Source: Amylostereum areolatum
Taxonomy: Eukaryota; Basidiomycota; Agaricomycetes; Russulales; Stereaceae
Direction: 5' to 3'
NCBI GenBank assembly: GCA_012932865.1
Contig: SAXG01000003.1
Span: 1,364,001-1,428,000 of the forward strand
Length of the DNA: 64,000 bases
Part shown: piece after piece, positions 26,173 to 35,700 of the stretch
Position numbering within the stretch: the first letter of the stretch is position 1
How the letters are laid out: every line of letters starts with the position of its first letter
Notes under the pieces: model-generated
Databases searched by the model: none
Told to the model about the DNA's origin: nothing
Seen by the model: only the letters and a program-made list of their open reading frames with translations
Program-made: the position numbers and the translations under genes

Positions 26173-26365
26173 TTCGTTCGGGGATGGCTCGCATACGTTT
26201 CGAGAGATCTTTGTGAATGTCGTCGAAACCGAACAATTCCGCGGCCCGAGGCCGTCCCCCCATCGGGCCATATATACTCATCCACAGATTGTTATACATT
26301 CTTTGCATCGACTTGTTACACTGCCTTCCGATAACGACATCCAACACCATGCGTCAGGGACGACT

Positions 26366-26954
26366 CTAAACACCGTAATCGTTGTTGATGTTCTGGTCGG
26401 TGTTCTGCCTGGCTACAGTGAAATTCAGTCAAGGACCAGAAAGTTGGATCGGAGTCTGTACACACCGTGGTACTGGGCCTTCTCCTTGTCGACGAAGTCA
26501 AGCTAGGATAGAAAAATCAGCACGATGTCTCGATTTGGAATGCCTTATATTAGGTTGCCCACCCCTTTGGTCTCGACGATGCGGTCGATGAAGGCACCAG
26601 CGAACCCAGCACTGTGAAAGGATCAACAACCACCCATTTAGAGGGTCACTCATGAGACATACGCAAGCTCTTTGGCCTTAGAGTGGCTCTCGGGCTGGCC
26701 GTTCGCGGAGACGTGCTTCTCGTACGCCTTAGCAGCCTGATGGAGTATCAATATTAGATCTGTAGAGAACAACCGTGGCAGAGCATACCTCGTACGAAGC
26801 AGGCCGCGGCGATGAGTTCGTGAGAGAGTTCGGCCTTGTGGGGGGCGTTCACGACCTGGAAGAACGATGAGATGTATATGAATGAGAGATGGGACGGGGA
26901 ACCAGCCTGGTCGTAAGCCTGAGCCTCGTTAGAGTCATCGCTGAACCAACCCAT
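26366..26954 (-). CDS. CipC-like small protein (DUF3759), frame-broken as read
   Basis: Fungal DUF3759/CipC family: small, stress-linked, often abundant proteins of unknown activity. Exon 1 is MGWFSDDSNEAQAYDQ, exon 2 VVNAPHKAELSHELIAAA, then ASYE/AAKAYEKHVSANG, ESHSKAKEL, AGAFIDRIVETKG, LDFVDKEKAQYH and a C terminus ending INNDYGV with its stop at 26368-26366. The intron after exon 1 (26906-26856, 51 nt) begins with GC instead of GT. Within exon 2 there is one extra base (GCC GCG GCC T GCT TCG) between IAAA and ASYE, so the conserved protein is interrupted. This means a sequence error or a broken allele. A TATA box lies upstream. Confidence 0.85.
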
Positions 26955-27049
26955 GATAGTAGATGTAGATAGAGTTGAGGGGGATGGAGGTTTGCGTCGA
27001 AGAAGAGAAGAGAAGGAAGTGAGGGGTCGAAGGGGGTGAGAGAGAAGAC

Positions 27050-27055
27050 TTTATA
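27050..27055 (-). promoter_or_regulatory. TATA box of the CipC-like gene
   Basis: TATAAA on the minus strand within CCTATAAAGTC, about 100 bp upstream of the ATG at 26954. A clear TATA box is uncommon among the other promoters of this window and fits a strongly inducible or abundant product. Confidence 0.6.
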
Positions 27056-27518
27056 GGTTTTCCGAAAAGCAGCTATCTCTTGATCAGTGGCTAAAAATAG
27101 AGGGAGCACGACGGGGTGAGGACAACTGACGACGTTGAGGAGCTAGTCTGAATTCAAGGGGCGGTGAAAGAGGGGAGAGACACAGAGTTCTGCCGTTCTA
27201 GAAATTCTGATAAGTATCCACAGGCTGTGTATTGCGCGACCATCTGTTCCAACCTAGGCCTCCCATCCGCAAAATGTAACCTCTTTTGCAGCCGTGCGGT
27301 GCGGCCCATGGGGCAAGGACCATGATTGTGCTATTTTTAGAGTCGGCCAACTGTTGCGCGAGAGGTATCAGGGGACGGAAACTCTCTGTCCAGGGTGGGA
27401 GCTGAGTTATGACGAGAGCGCAGCGAAGATGAGAACAAGATGAGAACCGCCTTACGATTGCAGCGAGCATCGTGGGTCGTGGTGAATTCAAATTGAAGGA
27501 AATCGTTAAGCTTGTTGA

Positions 27519-27526
27519 TGACGTCA
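27519..27526. promoter_or_regulatory. CRE-type palindrome TGACGTCA
   Basis: Perfect bZIP (ATF/CREB-type) half-site palindrome about 120 bp upstream of the lipase start. Confidence 0.4.
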
Positions 27527-27546
27527 AACAATTCGATACTGTAGAT

Positions 27547-27552
27547 CACGTG
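27547..27552. promoter_or_regulatory. CACGTG box upstream of the lipase
   Basis: E-box/G-box hexamer 94 bp before the lipase ATG, within ATCACGTGCGG. This is the type of site bound by bHLH regulators. Confidence 0.35.
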
Positions 27553-27645
27553 CGGCCCCGCGGCACGCAGCGGCACGGACAGTCGGACACTCACTTAGCT
27601 GAACAGTGAACGGAACTTCCACTCGGTCTGGCGATTGATTCGGAC

Positions 27646-30600
27646 ATGACCCATCCCGCACGATCACCCTATACCTTCAGTGCCGCAAGGGAGTTCTCAG
27701 AGGACTACGCCAACGAAGAGTGAGCGCATATGCACCTCGCACATCTCTTCGTTTGCTCATTCGCTTCCTACCCCGCACTCGCAGCCACATCAAGGCCTTC
27801 CAAGAGGCATTACATGCCGACGACAACACCAGTCGTCTCAGATCCCCTTCCATCACCGACTTCCAACTCACGACCCAGTACACCCGTCCCCCATTCCCGT
27901 CACGGTAGCACTCGAATACGCAAGGTGTCCGCACTCTCCGACTTCGCTCCGGTCAATGTCAAAGTCAAAAGGTAGCTTCTCTCTCATCTTTGCCAGTATT
28001 CTTATCCCCTATTCACGCTTCATTCAGGCGTAAGAAAGGCTCTACTGCTACAGACAAGCGTCGTGACTGGCTTTTTCTGACCGTCCGGTGGCCATTACTG
28101 GTGCGCTGCGGTATTGAATCATCGACCACCAGATAGCTCACCTCCCGTTGTCTAGTTCTTCATCTTTCTGTTCATTGCCTGCGAATTTGGCTTTTATGTG
28201 CTCATCCGCCAGTTGGTAAACGCAAAAGAATGGCTCTCGGCTTGTGAGTAGTATTCCACGCTTCAGCCTCAATGTTCGGTCTCTCATACCTTCCTGTAGG
28301 GCGCGGCCGCAAAGGCTTGCTAAGGAAGCGTTTGCGTGCATCCAATACATACGAAGTACGTGTCAGATCACGTCCACTTCATCGTAAGTAATGTTCACTG
28401 TTGTTCCTGCAGGAATGGAAGGAAGCTGCGGCAATATTGGATGAATATCTTGGCTTCAATGATTGGAAGAAGGTGGACGAGGATGCTTTCTATGACTGGA
28501 AGCTAGTCCGAAAGGTGCGATTTCCGGTACAATGGGTCCTCTCCATCGTTGATGTTTCGGGTAGGTCAAACGGTCCTTGAGCAATCTTCGACAGAAGAAC
28601 GACGCACGGGGCGTTTTAGGCGTCCTCGAGACCTGTATGCGCGCGAACTTCGCGGGAGTCGAGTCAACTAGGTAAGTTATCCTAGGATTCGTGAATATAT
28701 GCCTTTCTGACTCACGCACTCATAACTTAGGCTATATAGCGAGGTTTGTATACATAATCATGGTCCAACTAGTCTCAAGCTGATCTCCTTCCTAGACATT
28801 CTTCGGGACCAAAGATCTCATAGAATGTATGCATTCCGATTCTACTACGCTCTTCTCCGCTGACGTTCCAGCCCAGCATATATCACGGAACAAGAATTAG
28901 CCTTGGAATATATTCGCGAAACACCGTTATTGTCCATAGAGGAGAAGAAACGGTTCTTTAAAGGTGTCAACACTCATCTCGGTCTAACTGCCCTCTGTCT
29001 CTCCGGCGGGGCCACGTTCGGATATTGTACGTGGCACCCACCTCTCTGCACGGACCAGTCATTCACCTTGTTTGTTGCATTCAGATCACTTCGGCGTAGT
29101 CAAGGCATTCATAGATGCGGGCTGCTTACCTCGTGTTATTACCGGGACGTCCGCTGGAGGTCTGGTAGCGGCTCTCGTTGGTACCCGCACTGATGTCGAA
29201 CTCAAATCCCTATTGGTTCCCGAACTTGCAAACAAAATCACCGCCTGCGAGGACCCCTTCGGAGTGTGGTTCCAACGATTTTGGAGAACGGGCGCGAGGT
29301 TTGACAGTGTCACATGGGCTAAGAAGGTCAGCCGTAAACCTTTTTACTTTGCGTCTTGGTTAGTCTGAATTGTTACCTTCAGTGCTCGTGGTTCACTCGT
29401 GGATCTATGACATTCCGCGAGGCTTACATGAGGACGGGCCGGGTGCTTAATGTGTCCGTTATTCCTGCCGATCGTCATTCGTACGTTGCCTTATCTAACC
29501 CTGTTCTTTCCAGTAGCAACTGACATGTCGTCAAGGCCTACAAAATTGTTGAATTATATAACCGCACCGGACACCATAATTTGGTCGGCATTGCTGGCTT
29601 CTGCTGCTGTCCCAGGTATCCTAAATCCTGTGGTTCTTATGCAGAAGTTGAGTGACGGGCGGGTTGTGCCATGGAATTGGGGGAGCAGGTTCAAGGATGG
29701 CTCTCTAAGGTTTGTCCTTTTGACCATGAGTTCGACAGCTCACTGATAGGGTTGGTTCGGACAGGGTCGACTATTCCCGTACAATCGCTGAATCTCTACT
29801 TCAACGGTGCGTACTTCTCCAGGTTCGGACCATCCTCCACCCTAACATGTACTTGACAGTGACACACCCAGGTCGTTTCGCAAGCCAACCCCCACGTTCA
29901 TCTATTTTTCTTTGCACCCCGTGGCTCCGCTGGCAAGCCTGTAGCACATCGCAAGGGGAAGGGCTGGAGAGGCAATTTCCTACTTTCTGCGGCCGAGCAA
30001 TGGTTAAAGCTGGAACTCACGAAGAATTTCAAGGTAACCTTGATCTATCTTACGTCCTTACTGAGACTGATACCTCCCTCCCGTAGCTCATACGTGACCT
30101 GGAGCTGCTTCCCACGTTACTAGGACAAGACTGGTCTAGTGTCTTCCTGCAACGGTTTGAGGGCACTGTGACGTGAGTCTTTCATCGCGGCCCATCTGTA
30201 CAATGTTGCTGAATAGACGTAGTATCTGGCCAAGGACTCGCTTTCTGGTATGTTTTTTTTCCCTTGACTCGGGTTTCAATGCTGACCTCACTCGGTAGGA
30301 TTGGGTTCGAATCTTGAGTGACCCGGATCCACCTGAACTTGAACGGATGATTCGAGTGGGTAAGATGGTGACTTGGCCGAAGGTTTGTCGCTTTCCTCCC
30401 CGTTTCTTCTATAAGAAGGCTTACTAACTCTCTTGTATGTAATAGCTACACATGATAGAAAATCGCCTACGGTTAGAACGCCAGATTTACCTTGGCCGTC
30501 AAGCCGTTCGAAGAGCTCAACAGCCCCGAGCGCCTCCTTTCCCTTCTCCTGCTCTTCTTCCGTCCAACGGATGCCGAGTCCTCTGCTGCCCCCCTCATCG

Positions 30601-31023
30601 CTTTCCCCTCTAGGCGATGGCACAGAACCTCCACTTTCCCTCGACACAGACGCAGAAAGTGCATTCATCAACGGAACACGATGGTTTTTCAAGCGTGGCC
30701 ATACCTCCGCAGCCAATTCTGGCGACTCGACCCCAAGGGATGCCGAGGAAAGGGATGACCCTTTACGTACACCCACAATACGCCGACGATGGACTGAGGA
30801 CCTCTTCCGCGACCCAGGTGTGGATACTTCAGAGGAGCAGGCCCCCCTCACCGTTAATGGAGGGCCGCCGAAACCAAAAGGTCGCCCGGGTTCATTTTTC
30901 TCGAGGTTGAGGAATCAGTCATTTGCTGGTCTAACACCGCAGTTTCACTCTCCACGGCCACGGCATGGACAGGAGCCTAACACAGACGCGTATGCTCTGG
31001 ATCCTGCTTGGAGCAGCGACTAG
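27646..31023 (+). CDS. patatin-like triacylglycerol lipase (Tgl4/Tgl5 type, DUF3336)
   Basis: Probable lipid-droplet lipase that hydrolyses triacylglycerol. Start MTHPARSPYTF, intron 27720-27784, then HIKAFQEALHADD and SALSDFAPVNVKVKR, a hydrophobic anchor (LFIACEFGFYVLI) and the DUF3336 region (LDEYLGFNDWKKVD). The patatin core has the oxyanion loop SGGATFGYYHFGV, the nucleophile motif GTSAGG and the catalytic Asp in FKDGSLR. After MIENRLRLERQIYLG a 116-nt intron (GTCAAG...CTCTAG) restores the frame into a Ser/Pro-rich acidic tail. There the stop is at 31021-31023; an acidic stretch in the next frame runs on to 31168. Near 27880, between FQL and the ALSDFAP block, one base seems extra. Many short introns, otherwise consistent. 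Confidence 0.85.
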
Positions 31024-31269
31024 CTCCTCGGGCGAAGAATTATCGCTTGAGGAGCCGAGGCATGCGTTCCACCCGTCACAGCCGGGTGACCTGGAACAGG
31101 TGTATCCTGACGACACGGGAGGCGACGCAGATGACACAAGGGGAGACAAGGAGGACGACGAGTTCTGAGTGTGGGCCTATTGCACGGATGGAATCTGCTT
31201 TGCTTGTACACGTACCGCATATCTACCACATATAATACCGCGAATACAACGTCCATAGTATTTTCGTGT

Positions 31270-31275
31270 CACGTG
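31270..31275. promoter_or_regulatory. CACGTG box upstream of the PUB-domain gene
   Basis: GTCACGTGATG about 130 bp before the ATG at 31405. Confidence 0.35.
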
Positions 31276-31404
31276 ATGCACAATCATGCATTGATCCTAT
31301 TGTCGAAGACTAACTCACCGTCATAATCGTTTAATCGTTAATCCATAGGATATCACTTCCTTCCCTCGACAGTTCACCTAGTAGTGACCAATCACACCAC
31401 AACC

Positions 31405-32408
31405 ATGGAGAGCGACTCAGAGTCCATTTTCCCCAATCCAATCTTCCGCACACGTCCTCGATCCGGCTTTAGCAACCTCAGGTTTACCCCCTCGTAGCCC
31501 GTCTCCTAACTCTATTCGACAAGCCCGTCTCGCTGCCCACGAACGACGTCAAGCGGCAGCAGCAGCAGCAGAACGACCCACTAACCAGCCCTTTCAAGCC
31601 TTCGACGACGACTATGAGAAGCGCACCGAATTTCGTCGCCTCATCGAGCCAGGGATCCTACGCCCAAATGCGAAGGAAGTGGCCTTGTCCTCCTTACGAG
31701 TAATGTCACTCTTGTCTGCTCCCGTGCCCTCATTTGTTCACAGCGCACATCATTTCATCACGGATCTATCGTAGACCCTGCTGAAGATCGCGCAAAATCT
31801 CCTGAAGGAGCCCGACAACCCGAAGTTCCGCCAATTCAAGCCGACGAACACGATCATCAAGCGGGACTTGGTCGATCCTAAAGGCGCGCTGGAATACGCC
31901 ATTGCTGTGCGCTCTATCCCCTCCCTCACCGATCGAATGGTGTGCTTACTCTTTGCCCCATCCTGCACCGAACAGCTTGGCTTTCGCCCCGAAGTAAACC
32001 TCATTTTCCCAGACTCTCTCCGGACAGACCGATTGATAACCAGTCCCTCCTAGGTTGACAACTTCCAACCGCTATATATATTCAACACCAGACATTGGAA
32101 TGATCTGCGCATGGGAGCACATATACTCGAAGAGGTCCTCACGACCGAAACTGAGAAAGCTGCGCGGGAGGCCCACAGTAGAGAGACCAAGAAGGCTGAG
32201 GAGGCCGCTCGTGTCGAGAAGGTGCGTGAGCTTTCCCATTTCTCCATCTCTACAATCCGTGTTTGGCGTGCTGACACCGTGCTGCACCTTCAAGGTAAAG
32301 AAGGCGTTTATGGATGATCGCAAGACAAGGGCACTGCGTGATCAGCGGGAAAAGGCTTACGCTGCGAACAAGGCGAAAGCACAATCCGGGTCTGGCCAAG
32401 AGATATAA
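31405..32408 (+). CDS. PUB-domain protein
   Basis: Contains a PUB (PNGase/UBA-linked) domain, which in other proteins binds the C-terminal tail of p97/Cdc48. Start MESDSESIFPNPIFRTRPR. Then PPRSPSPNSIRQARLAAHERR with an Ala run, the block KRTEFRRLIEPGILRPN, and the PUB core TLLKIAQNLLKEPDNPKFR, KRDLVDPKGALEYAIAV, FRPEVDNFQPLYIFN. A C-terminal charged helix (TKKAEEAARVEK) ends SGSGQEI. Introns lie near 31697-31773, 31938-31973 and 32222-32293. Between FSNLR and PPRSP (near 31490) one base is extra in the C-run ACCCCCT, giving an early TAG in the literal frame. A role in Cdc48-dependent quality control is inferred from the domain only. Confidence 0.75.
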
Positions 32409-32741
32409 CTCAACATCAACAACCTGTTCGGATTTTGCGATATGCCAGGCCGTCTCATATACGTGTATAATGCTCTCTGGTCCCACTACATCTGTACTTC
32501 CCCACTACATCTCCTTCTCTATGAATCCTTTTACTCCCATGTTACCGAGTTCCTGTTGTATTGTACCCCCCACATGTCACAGCGCGCACACACTAGACAA
32601 TATCTGATCCAGACGAAATAACGATTAAAAAATATGTGATATATATACATCCATGGAAACCTCCTCAAACAATCCTAGATCTAGCATACTCGCGTCAAGT
32701 AAGTCCTCCGCCGAAACTGATCGTCATCGAACCCGCGCGCC
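32409..32741. other. convergent intergenic region PUB gene / exon-array gene
   Basis: 333 bp between two stop codons, AT-rich around 32600-32690. Expected to be 3' UTR sequence. No gene seen. Confidence 0.5.
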
Positions 32742-35700
32742 TCACATGAATGGATACTTGGACCTGTCCAGTTTCGACACCCGAGGGATACCCACGCCTG
32801 CAGCGAGCTGAGGCACAGGCAGTGCCGGGGGTGGTGCCGGGAAGTCTGCCAAGGTGCGCATCGTCACCCGCATCGGCGGCTCTTCTGGGGACGTCGATGA
32901 TTGATCGAACATCCTCGCCCTCTCCAGCACAAGACTGTCCCTACGTGAAGGACTTTTGCGCACTGGACTGGCGCCAGCTGACCTGCCTTGATGTGACGGA
33001 GGGGAGCTAAGTGACATCGAGCGTTGAAGATTCTGCTGGACACCTTCTTCGACTGTCGAGAGAGACGGGCCATTGGACGGAGGGGCTGGGTGCTCGGCAG
33101 ACGAGACGGATGCAACGCGTCGGAGGGCAGATGGGCGTGGGGGGAGGCCGACCTTGAAACCTTCACCACCGAATGATAGGCGAGACGAAGCTTTCGATGG
33201 GGACACGTTACGCACAGGCCCCGCTGGTGGCGCTGGTGGTGGTGTCACCGTCACCGTTGGAGGAAGCGGTGGAACTGGGGGTGTGACCGGGCCTGTGCGT
33301 GACCGAGCCCGTGATAGGGGAGGATTGCCGTCCTTTTCGAAAGTGACATGCCGGCGTGGAAGTGGGTTCCCAGTGGCGTCTTCATTGGACGGTGTACGAC
33401 GGTGCAAGATCCCGCGCCTTTCCTCGTTTGAAGGCGTACGACGATGCAGGACCTCGTTCGATGGCGTGCGACGATGCCGGGGCTCCTCGTTAGACAACAC
33501 ACGACGATGTGAGAAACCGTGCTCAGGGACAGGGGAGTGGGTGTGGGTTGAAGCGGTCGGCTTTGCCACGGTCTCCTCTCTCATCTCCTGAGGTTCCGGT
33601 TCTACCCACGCGATAGGCTGCCAAGGGGTCGGAAAGGCAGGGCGTGGAGCGGCGATGGATAGAGCAGATGCTGGCCGTGCACCCGCAGGGAACACGCTCT
33701 TTGCCTGGATTATGGGTCCCGCCTGGGTAGCAGAATTCGACCGTACAGACCGGGAGATAACTTCTTGATGAAGCTGCGCGTGGGTCTTCCGTGGACGCAA
33801 AGGGAACACCTCCCTGTGCAAATGAGCGTGTGTACGATGCCTTCTTGTAGGCGCTTTGTTCGCGGGATGCACAGAAAAGTCGCCAAGTGGAATCGTGGGC
33901 CACAGGTCAAAGTGAGGATAGACAGCAGGATCTATATAGCATTCGTTTGGTTGATCTTTGATAGAGAGCGATTATGAAGACTCACAAATGTCGAATGCTG
34001 GGTACAAGGCAGGCAATTTGGTGGAAAGGGAAACATGGCGCTCTTCCTCCATCGAGCCATGTCCTGTGCGGTAGATGTCAAAATACGGGTAGGCAGCAGG
34101 GTCTAACCAAAGTTTCAGTAAATCGTTTTATTGGTCCAGCGCCAGTACTCACAGATATCAAAGCTAGGGTACGCAGTGTTCAATTTGACCTCAACCGATT
34201 GACTTGCAGCATCCGTCTCGCCGGTAGAAATGACCCTGGAGTATAGCTCAAAACAGGAATAATCCGATGGTTCTGATAAGATTGATCAGCTCGCCAAACG
34301 CGTTATATTGCGAAGATGTGGACGCACGAGGACCGAGCCGTGTGCTTATAGATGTGTTTTTCATCGCTGGCCTGAGAGCATGAGAAACAGCTGGGTAGAT
34401 GTCAAAGTGCGGATAAACAGCAGGGTCTAAAATGGCACATTGTCAGTGAAGATAAACAAAACAGATTAACTGTACGCACAGAGATTGAATACGGGGTACG
34501 ATGCATCCACAGAGGGAAGAGCAACAAGTTTCGATTCAAGTTGAGCCAACAGAGAAGAGCGAGCGATAGCGGGGACTTGTGCGTGAGCCTCAGAGTCAGG
34601 AACAGCAGGATAGATATCGAAGTAAGGGTAAACCGAAGGGTCTGGGGTCCCATGGTGGTCAGAGTCGATCATGCCCCAAGAACATATTGTCACTTACAGA
34701 GATCTAATTGTGGGTACGACGCAAACGTCTTGACAGATACAGCCAAGGCTTCACTCTTGTCAACGACAACGTCAGGGTAGATTTCCGCAAGACTGTGTGG
34801 ATAGACGGCGGGGTCTATTATCGTGTTTCAATGAAAGCACGGAAGAGAAAAGGAAGAGGTCACATACAGAGGGCGAGGACCGGGTAATAACGGCTGAGTT
34901 TGACCGGGACAGGAGGAGGCACAGCCGACGAGTTGGGAATGGGGACGTCGTCGTCCTTGTGAACATGGACAGGTGGATAGATGACCAGATTGGGATAGGT
35001 AGAAGGATCTTTGCAGAACTGTGTTATCTTTGAACTCTTGGACATAGAGGAACAAACCTACAAACATCGAAACCGGGATACATCGCAGCCAGGCGTACCG
35101 AATGAGATCCAGTCAATTGACGGAAATTGCACCTATGCCCAGGGTAGATCTCAAAGTTCGGGTAAGCCGCAGGGTCTGCAGAAATTTTCAGCAAGCATTG
35201 GTCAAAGCCATAAGCAAGTCCTTACAAAGGTCCAGAGAGGGATACGATACAGGCAAGCGCACTACGACAGGTTGAAGAGCAGCGGCGAAGTCGCAACGAT
35301 GGCCAGGATATATCTCGAAATCTGGGTACGCCGCCGGATCTTCGCGCGAAGTATTTGGTGAAACGAAGTAAGTGCTGAAGGAAGAGGGCTCACAGATGTC
35401 CATGGTGGGGTACGACGCCATGAGACGGGTGTCCATTTCAGCAGGCGCGGGGGTAAATTCACCGACAGCCTCACGAATAAAAGGCCATACCATCAGGCCC
35501 TCCGTGGACTCCTCCGGCCTGAAATATGGGAACACGAATCCAGAGATACCCGCTGAATGAGGCCCATACACATCCGTGAGAGACCACTCCGCCGGGTCCA
35601 ATCCGGGGAAGAACGCGCCGGAAGGCGTGGGCAATTGACTGTCGAACGCGCGAAAGCCGATGTCGGGGGAGGAAGCGCGGGAGTAAACGACTGGCGACGA

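Larger units (their letters stand above)
24888..26365. other. gene-poor region between ORC4 and the CipC-like gene
   Basis: 1478 bp, clearly AT-richer than its surroundings, between two convergent 3' ends. It holds a 21-bp tandem duplication (25701-25742) and overlapping open stretches on both strands at 25880-26350. No recognisable protein, RNA gene or transposon ends were found. Confidence 0.5.
26955..27645. promoter_or_regulatory. divergent promoter CipC-like / lipase
   Basis: 691 bp between the two start codons. It holds a TATA box for the leftward gene, a palindromic TGACGTCA at 27519-27526 and a CACGTG at 27547-27552 close to the lipase start. Open stretches here give no recognisable protein. 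Confidence 0.5.

Noticed and set aside
30304..30316. tRNA B-box-like GGTTCGAATC
   Set aside because: It sits inside a conserved lipase exon (DWVRILSDPDPPE) and no A box or cloverleaf surrounds it. No tRNA gene was found in the window.
34200..34426. In-frame TGA inside one YP exon unit
   Set aside because: A 61-nt intron at 34333-34273 removes it and recovers the repeat end. Not evidence for a broken gene.
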